NCBI GenBank assembly: GCA_964574405.1
Contig: CAZNNN010000004.1
Span: forward strand, 1-35,271
Direction: 5' to 3'
Length of the DNA: 35,271 nt
Source of the DNA: JBBAAW01 sp964574405
GTDB taxonomy: Bacteria > Patescibacteriota > WWE3 > UBA101185 > UBA10185
This document shows, piece by piece, positions 1-7,919 of the stretch. The notes beneath the pieces were generated by a model. The model saw only the letters and a program-made list of their open reading frames with translations. It ran no database searches and was not told the origin of the DNA. Position 1 is the stretch's first letter, and the number at the start of each line of letters is the position of its first letter. Position numbers and translations under genes: made by a program.

Positions 1-13
1 AATCAAATCCCAT

Positions 14-42
14 GTTATCACTTTTAGCACATGAGTGATAAC
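14..42. repeat. 9-bp perfect inverted repeat
   Basis: GTTATCACT (14-22) and AGTGATAAC (34-42) are perfect reverse complements separated by 11 nt. The repeat lies just past the end of the degraded minus-strand reading frame at 46-233. There is no clear U-tract on either strand, so it could be an operator or an RNA hairpin rather than a standard terminator. Confidence 0.4.
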
Positions 43-45
43 GAT

Positions 46-233
46 GTCAAATTATGGTAGAAATTGGGTATGTTTTGTCTTCAGGTAGCTCTCCGGTAAG
101 GTTAAGTCTTAAGTATTCTGCGTCATGGTAAAGGTGCAAGTCTCTCAAGTCGCTCCTCAAATAAACGCAGATAATTGGGTTTCTCGGTTTCCGGATTTAC
201 CCATGTTTCATTATTTAATACATTGTTCAACAT
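46..233 (-). pseudogene. Small minus-strand gene, probably frameshifted
   Basis: A minus-strand ATG at 233 opens a 36-codon frame that stops at 123. It lies about 4 nt from the start predicted by a good extended -10 (TGT-TATAAT, minus strand 252-244). A neighbouring frame continues with protein-like sequence (HDAEYLRLNLTGELPEDK) to a stop at 46-48. The simplest reading is one gene of about 60 codons broken by a single indel, or a sequencing error. I do not recognise the product. The promoter and leaderless ATG favour a real gene over noise. Confidence 0.3.
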
Positions 234-243
234 AGTAATGGTC

Positions 244-313
244 ATTATAACACCTAGACCCGCGAACTGTTTATACACGGTTTACTACGAGCCTTAAATG
301 TTTATGTTAAAAT
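244..313. promoter_or_regulatory. Divergent promoters for the left-edge small ORF and the MNT gene
   Basis: The minus strand carries an extended -10, TGT-TATAAT (252-244). The plus strand carries TG-T-TAAAAT (305-313). The plus -10 ends 6 nt before the ATG at 320, so transcription should start at or next to the A of the start codon, giving a leaderless mRNA. No convincing -35 is visible on either strand, as is common for extended -10 promoters. Confidence 0.5.
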
Positions 314-319
314 ATCCTA

Positions 320-610
320 ATGGATGATGCCTTAGGAAAAGAAAAAATAATAGATATATGCAAGAGCCACGGGATAAACTACTTGGCGCTTTTTGGTTCA
401 CGCGCTCGCGGAGATGCAAGATCTAATAATGATGTTGATCTGCTGGTTAAGTTTAATAAAGTTGTAAGCTTGTTTGATTTGATTAGAGCGGAAAATGCTT
501 TTGAAGATCGATTGCATCTTCCCGTAGATTTAGTGATGGAAGATAGTTTAAAGCCCTTGATTAGACCATATGTAGAAAAGGATCTAAAAGTTATTTATGC
601 AGAAGAATAA
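320..610 (+). CDS. MNT-domain nucleotidyltransferase (MntA-like), without a visible partner
   Basis: A 96-aa minimal nucleotidyltransferase of the DNA polymerase beta superfamily. It shows the family signature: GSRARG at residues 26-31, then the metal-binding pair D38 and D40 (DVDLLV) and a third acidic position, D70 (PVDLV). Family members of this length are usually the MntA half of HEPN/MNT toxin-antitoxin pairs, where MntA AMPylates the HEPN toxin. No HEPN gene is adjacent: the next gene, lepA, starts 5 bp beyond the stop on the opposite strand. It is therefore an orphan here, or its partner lies outside the window. The start is supported by the -10 at 308-313, which predicts a leaderless transcript. 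The family is clear; the biological role is inferred. Confidence 0.85.
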   Translation: MDDALGKEKIIDICKSHGINYLALFGSRARGDARSNNDVDLLVKFNKVVSLFDLIRAENAFEDRLHLPVDLVMEDSLKPLIRPYVEKDLKVIYAEE

Positions 611-615
611 GATGG

Positions 616-2403
616 TTAAGTTAAAACTTGCCTAAAGGCTTCTTGGGGAATATCTACCTTGCCTATGCGCTTCATGCGGGCTTTGCCCTTTTTTTGAATG
701 TCCAAAAGCTTGTCTTTGCGCTCCCTATGACCGCCGGACATTTTTGCTAAAACATTTTTTCGCATCGCGGGAATGTCCTCACGAGCAATAATTTTTCCTC
801 CTATAGTAGCTTGCAGGGCCACTTCAAATTGTTGACGGGGAATTACCTCTTTAAGTTTTAAAAGCATTTTTTGACCAATTTCTGTGGCTTTATCCTTTAA
901 CACAATTTGCGACAAAGGGGAAACGGGCGTGCCATGAACCAAAATATCCATTTTTATGGCGTCAACGGGCTTATAGTCCAAAAACTCGTAGTCAACACTA
1001 GCAAAACCAGAAGAAATTGTTTTAAGCTCGTCAAAAAAATTGTGAATGAGTTCTGCTAGTGGTAGTTCGTATTCAAAAACCACTCTAATCTCTGTTGGAT
1101 AATCCATTTTTTTAAGAATAGCCCTACGATCTTGGCAAAGGGTAATTATGCCTCCAGTGTAGCTAGCCGGCGTTACAATGGTTACGGCAAGCCACGGTTC
1201 TTCTATGCGCATAATTTTAGTTGTTTCCGGAAATTCGCTGGCAGCTTTTATAGACTTTACCTCCCTGGAATTTAAAAAGACCCTGTATTCTACTGTGGGA
1301 ATGGTGGAAATTAGGGACAGATTATACTCTCGCTCTAATCTTTCTTGTACAATATCGGCATGCAAAAGTCCTAAAAACCCACATCTAAAACCAAATCCTA
1401 GCGCAGAGGAGCTTTCCGGCTCAAAGGTAAGCGCGGAATCAGAAAGGGAAAGTTTTTCTAGCGCGTCTCTAAGTTGCGGAAATTTATCGTTTTCCACTGG
1501 AAAAATGGACACAAAAACAAACGGTTTTACTTCCTTATAGCCGGGCAAGAGATCGGCATGTTCATCTGCCCAGCAGACAGTGTCGCCCACCTTAACTTTG
1601 TGAATATCCTTTAAACCGGTGGCAATATAGCCTACCTCCCCTGTTTCTAAAACCTGCGCTTTTACTCTCTGGGGTTTTAAAATCCCAAGTTCCTCTGGTT
1701 GTGGTTGCATTCCCGTAGCCAAAAATAGAACCTTTCTTTTTTGTGCAAAATCCGCAGAATCAAACGCACCGTCCACCACTTTTATTAATGCTACCACACC
1801 CAAATGCTCGTTATAATAATTATCAAAAACTAATGCTCTGGTGGGTTTTTGTGCCGACCCTTGGGGAGCGGGCACTTTTTCCACGATTTTATCTAAAAGT
1901 TGCCCCACACCTTGCCCGGTTTTGGCTGACACTACAAGAATTTCCTCTTTGGCAAAACCAAAAGTTTTTTCCAGATCCAGAGCGATTTTTTCCGTTTCTG
2001 CATTTACCAAATCCACTTTATTTAACACCGGAATTATGGTTAAGCCCGCCTCCATGGCTTTATAGATGTTTGAAACGGTTTGAGCCTGAATGCCTTGTGT
2101 AGCGTCAACTACCAAAACTGCGCCCTCGCAGGCCGCTAGAGATCTGGATACTTCGTAAGAAAAATCCACATGCCCCGGTGTGTCTATTAAATTAAGTTGG
2201 TAGCCGTTATAGTCCATGCGCACGGCTTTAAGCTTAATGGTAATGCCTTTTTCGCGCTCCAGCTCCATACTGTCCAGAGTTTGCGCTACCATGTGGCGCT
2301 TATCCACGGTATTAGTAATTTCCAAAAATCTGTCCGCTAAAGTGGATTTTCCATGATCAATATGGGCAATAATGCAAAAATTTCTGATCTTTTCTTGAGA
2401 CAT
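616..2403 (-). CDS. lepA: Elongation factor 4 (LepA), ribosome back-translocase GTPase
   Basis: A 595-aa translational GTPase of normal LepA length. The G1 motif AHIDHGKST is at residues 13-21, DTPGHVDF is G3 and NKVDL is G4. The EF-G-like domains and the LepA-specific C-terminal domain, ending in a Lys/Arg-rich tail, are all present. LepA binds the ribosome and helps with stalled or mis-translocated complexes and initiation. The start at 2403 fits a minus-strand extended -10 (TGG-TAGAAT, 2418-2410) ending 6 nt upstream, so the mRNA should be leaderless. The 3' end is 5 bp from the convergent MNT gene, with no room for a separate terminator. Nothing in the domain set is unusual. Confidence 0.97.
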   Translation of the reverse strand: MSQEKIRNFCIIAHIDHGKSTLADRFLEITNTVDKRHMVAQTLDSMELEREKGITIKLKAVRMDYNGYQLNLIDTPGHVDFSYEVSRSLAACEGAVLVVDATQGIQAQTVSNIYKAMEAGLTIIPVLNKVDLVNAETEKIALDLEKTFGFAKEEILVVSAKTGQGVGQLLDKIVEKVPAPQGSAQKPTRALVFDNYYNEHLGVVALIKVVDGAFDSADFAQKRKVLFLATGMQPQPEELGILKPQRVKAQVLETGEVGYIATGLKDIHKVKVGDTVCWADEHADLLPGYKEVKPFVFVSIFPVENDKFPQLRDALEKLSLSDSALTFEPESSSALGFGFRCGFLGLLHADIVQERLEREYNLSLISTIPTVEYRVFLNSREVKSIKAASEFPETTKIMRIEEPWLAVTIVTPASYTGGIITLCQDRRAILKKMDYPTEIRVVFEYELPLAELIHNFFDELKTISSGFASVDYEFLDYKPVDAIKMDILVHGTPVSPLSQIVLKDKATEIGQKMLLKLKEVIPRQQFEVALQATIGGKIIAREDIPAMRKNVLAKMSGGHRERKDKLLDIQKKGKARMKRIGKVDIPQEAFRQVLT

Positions 2404-2409
2404 GGGGCT

Positions 2410-2458
2410 ATTCTACCATTTTAGACCTATTGACAGATAATGTACATTCTTGTATATT
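2410..2458. promoter_or_regulatory. Overlapping divergent promoters, lepA (-) and abiEi-like (+)
   Basis: Plus strand: consensus -35 TTGACA (2430-2435), 17-bp spacer, -10 TATATT (2453-2458), with predicted start near 2465-2467, at the ATG of the AbiEi-like gene. Minus strand: extended -10 TGG-TAGAAT (2418-2410) for lepA. The lepA upstream DNA overlaps the plus -35, so polymerases at the two promoters probably compete. The upstream in-frame ATG at 2440 lies between -35 and -10 and cannot be in this transcript. Confidence 0.7.
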
Positions 2459-2466
2459 ATGTGTTA

Positions 2467-3042
2467 ATGACATACGACCAGCTTAAAAGTGCTATAACAG
2501 CACCTGTTTTCTCAAATTTTGATGTGGTAAAAATGTTTCCGCAAGAGAAAAAGACGCACATCAACACCCAGCTTAGTAGGTTTGTTAAGTTAGGGGATTT
2601 GATAGGACTAAAGAAAGGGCTTTACACTTTTCAAGGTCAAAAAGTTGCTCTTCAGGTACTGGCTAATTATATAGTTGAACCCTCTTATGTAAGTTTAGAA
2701 TATGTGTTAAACAATTTTGGCGTAATTCCCGATGTCGTAATGAATATAACAAATATTACCACTATTAAGAATAAAACTTTTAACACCCCACTGGGTACTT
2801 TTTTATATCATCGCCTAGACGCCCAATTATTTTTTGGATTTCAACTGGTTAAAGACGATAAGAGTGGGTTGTATTACAAGCAAGCATACACAGAAAAGGC
2901 GTTACTAGATTATATTTATCTTAGGAAAATAAAGTCGCTGGCGGAAAATCGCATAGATCTTGCTGACATGGATCTAGGTAGACTAAACGAGTATGCAACG
3001 CATTACCCTGATTGGGTTAGAAAGGTATTAAAAATTGTATGA
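2467..3042 (+). CDS. AbiEi-like antitoxin / winged-helix regulator
   Basis: 191 aa from the ATG at 2467. The N-terminal ~55 residues look like the winged-helix region of AbiEi-family type IV antitoxins (helix, SRFVKLGDLIGLKKGLYTF wing). It is followed by the conserved YVSLEYVLNNFGVIP segment and a C-terminal helical part (KALLDYIYLR). AbiEi proteins repress their own operon and counter the AbiEii nucleotidyltransferase toxin. The stop overlaps the next gene by 4 bp (ATGA), a standard toxin-antitoxin layout. I prefer 2467 to the ATG at 2440 because the promoter (TTGACA-17-TATATT) puts the transcript start at 2465-2467. Autoregulation is likely from the family, but I see no obvious operator here. 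Confidence 0.8.
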   Translation: MTYDQLKSAITAPVFSNFDVVKMFPQEKKTHINTQLSRFVKLGDLIGLKKGLYTFQGQKVALQVLANYIVEPSYVSLEYVLNNFGVIPDVVMNITNITTIKNKTFNTPLGTFLYHRLDAQLFFGFQLVKDDKSGLYYKQAYTEKALLDYIYLRKIKSLAENRIDLADMDLGRLNEYATHYPDWVRKVLKIV

Positions 3043-3824
3043 GTTATGTAACAGAACATTTTAACGACATTTTAAGTCAGGCAAAAAATAACGGCATGCC
3101 CCTGGATAGAGAAAAGGGGGTTTTGCGCGAGTATCTGCAGGCAAAGATATTAGCCGAAATTTATTCCAAGCCCAGCTCAAAGAGGTTTTCTTTTATTGGT
3201 GGAACTAGTTTAAGAATTTTGCACGGCATAGATAGGTTTTCTGAAGATTTAGATTTTGACAATTTAGGTTTAAGTAATGATGAGGTGGAGGAGCTGGTGC
3301 AGGCTGTTATTAAGCGTTTTGAAGACGAGGGTTACGAAATGGAGCTAAAAATTACTCTACGGGAGTATAAAAAGTATTTTGAAATCAAATTCCTAAATAT
3401 ATTATTTCCTCTTGGGTTAGCCCAGCAAGAGGGAGAAAAGCTACTTATTAAATTTGATTTAGCTAGTACTTGGAGGTATGAAAATACGCAGTCTATTGCT
3501 ATGAATTCCTTTGGTTTTTCTAGGTACATTGTAACTAATACTTTAGATCAAAAACTGGTGCAAAAGTTGTGTGCGTATGTTAATAGAAAGGAAACTCAGC
3601 CACGAGATCTTTATGATGTAGTTTGGCTTTTTGCCTCTGGCGCGCATTTGGATAAGGATTTTATGGTCAACAATAATTTGGGCGATTTGTTGGAGCAGGC
3701 TAAAACTAAATTTGCTACGGAAGGAATTAAAAGAGGTTGGGAGGAAAAGTTAGCACCATTTTTGTTTAGGGCAAACGAAACGCAAAAACTTGCTATGTTT
3801 GGAGATGTTTTGGCTCGGCTTTAG
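3039..3824 (+). CDS. AbiEii/AbiGii-family nucleotidyltransferase toxin
   Basis: A 261-aa protein with the AbiEii signature: GGTSLRI (residues 54-60), then R66, S68 and the acidic pair D70/D72 in RFSEDLDFD. A later QKLCAYVNRKETQPRDLYDVVWL segment matches the conserved K..Al..R...RDlyDl motif. These Pol-beta-like enzymes transfer nucleotides to RNA (some relatives modify tRNA) and are growth-inhibitory when free. The gene is translationally coupled to the AbiEi-like gene by an ATGA overlap. All catalytic positions I can identify are intact, so the pair looks functional. It could act in phage defence or as a plain addiction module; the sequence does not distinguish these. Confidence 0.9.
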   Translation: MSYVTEHFNDILSQAKNNGMPLDREKGVLREYLQAKILAEIYSKPSSKRFSFIGGTSLRILHGIDRFSEDLDFDNLGLSNDEVEELVQAVIKRFEDEGYEMELKITLREYKKYFEIKFLNILFPLGLAQQEGEKLLIKFDLASTWRYENTQSIAMNSFGFSRYIVTNTLDQKLVQKLCAYVNRKETQPRDLYDVVWLFASGAHLDKDFMVNNNLGDLLEQAKTKFATEGIKRGWEEKLAPFLFRANETQKLAMFGDVLARL

Positions 3825-3869
3825 ATTTTGTCAAAGACAATTGTCGATGAATTTAGTTCGAAGTATATA

Positions 3870-5738
3870 TTACTCATAGCTTCGGGCTCGTGTCGGTGCG
3901 TGATCCAATTCTTCTAATGTATCAAAAGCTTTCCCAAATGTCCTAACATCCTTGTCACTTAACAACCCCGTGTTTTTCCCATACTCTAATACATCTCTAT
4001 AGGATTGCGCACGAAACTTATTATCAAGTACAGGTTTAAGTTGACTGGTGCCAGTTATGCGTTCAGGGTCTTTGTCAAATATATGCCCATTATTGTGCTC
4101 CAGGTCAAAAACTATATCTAGTATCCGTGCCTGCTCAGTAACTTCAGTAATTCCATCTGACCACGCTAATTGAGCAACCTGAGCAATCTCAGCCCACCGC
4201 GAACCACCTAATTGTTGTTTCCATGTAAAGTTAGCGAAGGCGTATTCAGCACACCGTAAATTTAATCTTATCTCTTCTGGGTTGGTGGGGATTTCAAAGA
4301 GGTTTATTTCACCGACCTTTCCTAATAAGGATCCTCCGTCCCCGGTTGTGGCAGGCTGGTAGCGTAATTCCCTATTAATTGCCAATACCAGATATTTTTG
4401 AACCCAATTAAAGATATCCTGTACGGTTTCCGTTCTTAGGTTATTTAGCTCTGAGAACCTTATTCTGTCGCCCATCTTCGAGAACTCTAGAGGCTCTCCC
4501 CATAAGTATTCAGCTTTCTCTTTTCGTGTGGGTTCATCCATAAAGTGTCTGAGAACGACTAATTTATAGTTTATCCACTCACTTAGATAAAATTTGGTTG
4601 CCTCTACTGAGACATCGGTTGGTTCATAGCTTGTGTAAAGGACTTTCTCATCCGCACTATTTGGTATTTGATCGGTGTCCAAAGTTAGCTCGTCTTCGTT
4701 CGCCACCGCCAACCCGGAATTCTTTATACAGTTCCGAATTCTTCCGCATTTCTGAAAATTTCCTCGATTGAAGTTCCATGTAAATTCTTTGTGTACGGTT
4801 TGAGCTACACCTGCTAAAACGGGGTACTGTGTATCGGATGTTTGAGTTGCTTTTATCAGGTTTTCCAGCGTAACCAGTTTCCCAAAGACTAACGCTTCCG
4901 TTATCAACTTTTGTTGTTGTTGATCCTCTAAAGATAAAAATCTGTCATGGATAATTCTCAGTACTTTATGTGATACTGATCTTTCTAGGCCTATGTAGGG
5001 GTTGTATGCTTCTCTGTATATACAGGCAGTTTCGTCATCACTCAGATCGGTTATTTTATCTAGATGAGGTATAACCGTGTCTGCTCCTGTTACCAACGCC
5101 CACGACCTTATTTTTCCCACTAAGTCGACGGAATTATCGGTGTTATCTGCAATTAGCATTTGTCGGTTTATATATTCTTCGTATGGAAAATCAGCTCCCG
5201 CTTCTTCAAGTTCGGTAATAAACCTATCCAATGTTATTTCTGGGGATTTTGTGCAAGCAGTTGCAACATCTAACTTGAGTTCCATTTGATCGGGAGAAGA
5301 CAGGCACGAGCGTAGAAGTAATTTATGTAGCACCTCTTCTGTTACGACGCCGTTTGATACAACCTGTGCATTCCCAACGAGAAGTAGTAGGGCGTAGGGC
5401 ATGCCTGCATCCGCGGTTTTCTGTAGAGTTGGGATGTCTAGATCAGGTAATGCATCCATTCCCATGGCTATTATTGGAGTAATATCTTGCCAAGCTTCCG
5501 AATCTAAAGAGTCTCTGTAATCTGCGGCAGTTATCTCGTGCTTCCGTATCAGTTGTTTGAGTCCCTCCCTTAACCTCGTCGCCTCGGGTGTTCCGTTTAG
5601 AAACTCTTCGGCAGGCAGGGTTTCAAAGACTGGATTTTCAGAAACAAAAATAGCAAAAGCTTTTCCGAATTCTTGTAGTCTGTTTCCTTCTGAAGATACT
5701 CCTGTTTCTTGCTCTATCTCTCCGATCAAAGAACCCAT
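3870..5738 (-). CDS. Hypothetical 622-aa soluble helical protein
   Basis: I do not recognise this protein. It is 622 aa, acidic, with no signal peptide and no clear membrane segment, and it is predicted largely helical. The C-terminal third has the most motif-like parts: GGSRWAEIAQVAQLAW, EHNNGHIFDKDP and a closing LEELDHAPTRARS. Its start at 5738 is supported by a minus-strand extended -10 (TGT-TATACT, 5756-5748) that predicts a leader of about 2-3 nt. It is a single-gene unit between the convergent AbiE pair and the exporter operon, whose terminator (5791-5820) insulates it. Codon use looks less AT-biased than its neighbours by eye (not computed), so acquisition by transfer is possible. The AbiE genes beside it make an accessory or defence role worth testing, but nothing in the protein itself shows one. 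Confidence 0.7.
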   Translation of the reverse strand: MGSLIGEIEQETGVSSEGNRLQEFGKAFAIFVSENPVFETLPAEEFLNGTPEATRLREGLKQLIRKHEITAADYRDSLDSEAWQDITPIIAMGMDALPDLDIPTLQKTADAGMPYALLLLVGNAQVVSNGVVTEEVLHKLLLRSCLSSPDQMELKLDVATACTKSPEITLDRFITELEEAGADFPYEEYINRQMLIADNTDNSVDLVGKIRSWALVTGADTVIPHLDKITDLSDDETACIYREAYNPYIGLERSVSHKVLRIIHDRFLSLEDQQQQKLITEALVFGKLVTLENLIKATQTSDTQYPVLAGVAQTVHKEFTWNFNRGNFQKCGRIRNCIKNSGLAVANEDELTLDTDQIPNSADEKVLYTSYEPTDVSVEATKFYLSEWINYKLVVLRHFMDEPTRKEKAEYLWGEPLEFSKMGDRIRFSELNNLRTETVQDIFNWVQKYLVLAINRELRYQPATTGDGGSLLGKVGEINLFEIPTNPEEIRLNLRCAEYAFANFTWKQQLGGSRWAEIAQVAQLAWSDGITEVTEQARILDIVFDLEHNNGHIFDKDPERITGTSQLKPVLDNKFRAQSYRDVLEYGKNTGLLSDKDVRTFGKAFDTLEELDHAPTRARSYE

Positions 5739-5747
5739 TGTGTAGAC

Positions 5748-5756
5748 AGTATAACA
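5748..5756 (-). promoter_or_regulatory. Extended -10 promoter of the 622-aa gene
   Basis: On the minus strand, TGT-TATACT precedes the ATG at 5738 by 9 nt, predicting a start about 2-3 nt upstream of the codon. The -35 region (poly-T at 17 bp) is weak, and no ribosome-binding site is present. Confidence 0.55.
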
Positions 5757-5790
5757 TTCCCTTGTGGATTAAAAAAGGTTATTTGTAAAT

Positions 5791-5820
5791 AAGCCCCGAC
5801 GGTCTAGCTTGGGGCTTTGT
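5791..5820 (-). terminator. Intrinsic terminator of the ferredoxin-exporter operon
   Basis: AAGCCCC (5791-5797) pairs with GGGGCTT (5811-5817) across a 13-nt loop. It begins right after the exporter stop codon on the minus strand. The minus-strand tail (ATTTAC) is only partly U-rich. The plus-strand tail (TGTTTA) is similar, so it may work weakly in both directions. Confidence 0.6.
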
Positions 5821-6768
5821 TTAGTCTGGATGACGATCGATTAGTAGAATTTTGTATGGGGTTTTTTTTATCTTTATTATTTGTGCCAAGGTTACAAATA
5901 CAACACCAAAGACGATTAGGAAACCTTGAAGCGTTAAAGTTAAATTCCAAGCGTGGGTTATAAAAATAGCGGAAAGAAGGTTAGTAATTAGGGTGGACAA
6001 CACTAAAACAGCAGAAACTGTTATGGCGGGTGCAAGTTTTAAGGCGCGGTACCAAGTGGAAACATAGGCAAAAAGGGCTACGGCGGTTAAGCTAATCCAA
6101 AACCATTGGGACGAGTTTAAGCTTACCATTTTTAGTATATCGCTTGGAGCAGTAATCACGGCGATAAATATCAATATCAGCGAGCCCAAACCCATGCGAG
6201 CGGTAGCAACAACATTGGCGTTTACGGCTTTAAGCACTTCTTTAGCTAAAATTGTTTCCATGGCCCATAAAAGAGTCGCCAAAAAAACCATTATTTCGCC
6301 TTTGGATAGGGTAAAACCATTAAAGCCCCCAATCATTAAATTGCCGGCAAAGAGTATAAGCACCGCCAAAGCTAGGGTTTTAGACACTTTTTCTTTAAGT
6401 AAAGGAATCGCCAGTATCGCCACCCACAGCACCAGCGACTTATGAATAATGCCGGCGTTAACAGCGGGGATTTGAGCAAGTCCGGTAAAGAAAAGATAAA
6501 AGGGAAGCGCACCGCCAATAATTGCCACGCTCACAAGTTGAAAAAGTTGTTTTTTACTGAGCGACTTTAGTTCAGCTCTACTTTTTTGCCACTGCCCGGA
6601 TGCTACTAGAGTTACAAGCAAAAGCAGTCCCACTAGGCTATTTTTGATAGTTGGCAACATTACCGGGTTGGCAAAAGATGCCACCGCAAATTTGTTGATA
6701 AAAATTGAAACGCCGGAAATTAGAGCGGTTAAAAATGCTAGATACAGTCCTTTGTTTGTGTTGAGCAT
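5821..6768 (-). CDS. EamA/DMT-superfamily membrane transporter
   Basis: A 315-aa integral membrane protein with about ten hydrophobic segments in two repeated five-helix halves, the EamA (DMT) arrangement. Family members export amino acids, metabolites or drugs; the substrate cannot be predicted. The gene starts 14 nt after the ferredoxin stop on the same strand, so the two form one short operon ending at the 5791-5820 hairpin. Each half ends in conserved small-residue helix pairs (for example AIIGGALPFYLFF and VALFAYVSTWY). The C-terminal tail after the last helix is short and basic. Its co-transcription with a ferredoxin is odd and may just reflect compact gene order. Confidence 0.85.
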   Translation of the reverse strand: MLNTNKGLYLAFLTALISGVSIFINKFAVASFANPVMLPTIKNSLVGLLLLVTLVASGQWQKSRAELKSLSKKQLFQLVSVAIIGGALPFYLFFTGLAQIPAVNAGIIHKSLVLWVAILAIPLLKEKVSKTLALAVLILFAGNLMIGGFNGFTLSKGEIMVFLATLLWAMETILAKEVLKAVNANVVATARMGLGSLILIFIAVITAPSDILKMVSLNSSQWFWISLTAVALFAYVSTWYRALKLAPAITVSAVLVLSTLITNLLSAIFITHAWNLTLTLQGFLIVFGVVFVTLAQIIKIKKTPYKILLIDRHPD

Positions 6769-6782
6769 AGATCAATCTTACT

Positions 6783-7037
6783 TTAACTTGGCCAAACCTG
6801 CTCGCCGGTTTCTGCGTTGGTAATTATTATGGCGGCAGTTGGACAAGACTGGGCAGCCATTAAAATATTTTCCGGCACATCGGTGGAGTCTTCTTTGATA
6901 ATGGCTTTTTTCTCGTTGTCCAAATCAAAAGTACCTGGCGACACGGCAATACAAGAAGCCGCGCCAATGCACAGATCGCGCACTACTCTAACTTGATATT
7001 TACCAATTTGAATTGTTTTGTCTGTTTGATCATTCAT
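6783..7037 (-). CDS. Small single-cluster ferredoxin with three cysteines
   Basis: 84 aa, matching the single-cluster ferredoxin family: CIGAASC (C23, C29), then a buried middle and SCPTAAI (C65). In four-cysteine relatives the pattern is Cx2Cx2C...CP. Here the second position is alanine (A26), leaving three cysteines, so a [3Fe-4S] cluster or a [4Fe-4S] cluster with a non-cysteine ligand is expected. It is the most likely electron acceptor for the adjacent 2-oxoacid:ferredoxin oxidoreductase and donor to the reductase domain of the ACS fusion. A minus-strand -10 (TACATT, 7050-7045) lies 7 nt before the ATG, so it has its own leaderless transcript apart from korB, which ends 54 bp upstream. 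Confidence 0.9.
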   Translation of the reverse strand: MNDQTDKTIQIGKYQVRVVRDLCIGAASCIAVSPGTFDLDNEKKAIIKEDSTDVPENILMAAQSCPTAAIIITNAETGEQVWPS

Positions 7038-7044
7038 GCAATCT

Positions 7045-7050
7045 AATGTA
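7045..7050 (-). promoter_or_regulatory. -10 element of the ferredoxin-exporter unit
   Basis: TG-TACATT on the minus strand, followed by 7 nt and then the ATG at 7037, which predicts a leaderless start. The -35 is weak. It allows ferredoxin to be made independently of the korAB operon. Confidence 0.45.
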
Positions 7051-7091
7051 CACGACTTGGGAAAGTTGATCCACGATTATGTGTTGTAATA

Positions 7092-7919
7092 TTAAGTGTA
7101 GGATTTAAAGAGGTTGGACAGATTACTCCGAGAAACTTGTTGTGGAATTTGGGATTCGTGGGAAGGTTTGTTGACCCGGTAAAATATCCCCAGCGGGATT
7201 TGTTTGAGCCCAAACTCGTGGGCTTTTTCATAAGCAAGAAATTTGTTGGTGGAATCGTAAGAATCGTTCAATTGATAGGTATTTTCCTGAAAAAACTGAT
7301 GGGTAAAGTGTTTGTTAAAGGTGATACAGGGTTGCAAAATGTCTATAAAAGAAAAGCCTTGGTGCTTATTAGCCTCAATAATAACTTGCGTGAGTTTTGG
7401 AATATCCCCGGCGTAAACACGGGCTACAAAAGTTGCGCCGGCGGTGATGGCTAGGGCTAACGGATTAATAGGTTCGTCTGGATTGCCTTGAGGGGTGGAT
7501 TTGGTTTTTACCCCATGAGGAGTTAGCGGAGAAGTTTGACCCGTGGTTAAAGCGTAAAGTCCGTTGTTGTGCAAAAGTACCGTTAGATTATGATTTCTGC
7601 GGGCGGTATGTAAAAAGTGATTTCCACCTTCACCAAAACAATCGCCATCACCGGTAAACACAAAAACATTTAGCTTTGGGTTGACCATTTTAATCCCACA
7701 GGCTACGGGGAGGGCGCGTCCATGCAGTCCTTCTAAAGAGGTGAGTTTAACAAAATTTAGCATGTGGCCGTGGCAACCGATTCCTGCCACCAAGGCCGTA
7801 TTAGTATTATTCCAATTTTCTTGGGACGCGGCGTTTTTAAAAGCCGCCCAAATGGGCAGATTTCCGCACCCTAGACACCATGTTTGTGCGCATGGGGTGG
7901 TAAGTTCTTGGAGCGTCAT
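7092..7919 (-). CDS. korB: 2-oxoacid:ferredoxin oxidoreductase, beta subunit (TPP and 4Fe-4S)
   Basis: 275 aa from the ATG at 7919. The TPP/Mg site is GDGD (residues 90-93) with N118/N119 downstream. Four cysteines in the classic Cx2C...C...C arrangement (C15, C18, C49, C198) should bind the [4Fe-4S] cluster that passes electrons to ferredoxin. The GLHGRALPVA and ALTTGQTSP motifs are typical of KorB-type subunits. With KorA it would oxidise a 2-oxoacid to acyl-CoA, CO2 and reduced ferredoxin. I prefer 7919 over the in-frame ATG at 7943. It overlaps the korA stop as ATGA and has AAAGGA 8 nt upstream, and the earlier start would put a 28-bp overlap in the way. The substrate (pyruvate, 2-oxoglutarate or other) cannot be read from the sequence. 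Confidence 0.92.
   Translation of the reverse strand: MTLQELTTPCAQTWCLGCGNLPIWAAFKNAASQENWNNTNTALVAGIGCHGHMLNFVKLTSLEGLHGRALPVACGIKMVNPKLNVFVFTGDGDCFGEGGNHFLHTARRNHNLTVLLHNNGLYALTTGQTSPLTPHGVKTKSTPQGNPDEPINPLALAITAGATFVARVYAGDIPKLTQVIIEANKHQGFSFIDILQPCITFNKHFTHQFFQENTYQLNDSYDSTNKFLAYEKAHEFGLKQIPLGIFYRVNKPSHESQIPQQVSRSNLSNLFKSYT

Noticed and set aside
2440..2466. N-terminal extension of the AbiEi-like protein from the ATG at 2440
   Set aside because: It lies between the -35 and -10 of the gene's own promoter and cannot be in the mRNA.
7043..7237. Small minus-strand reading frame beside the ferredoxin
   Set aside because: It overlaps the korB 3' end in another frame and shows no promoter or family resemblance.
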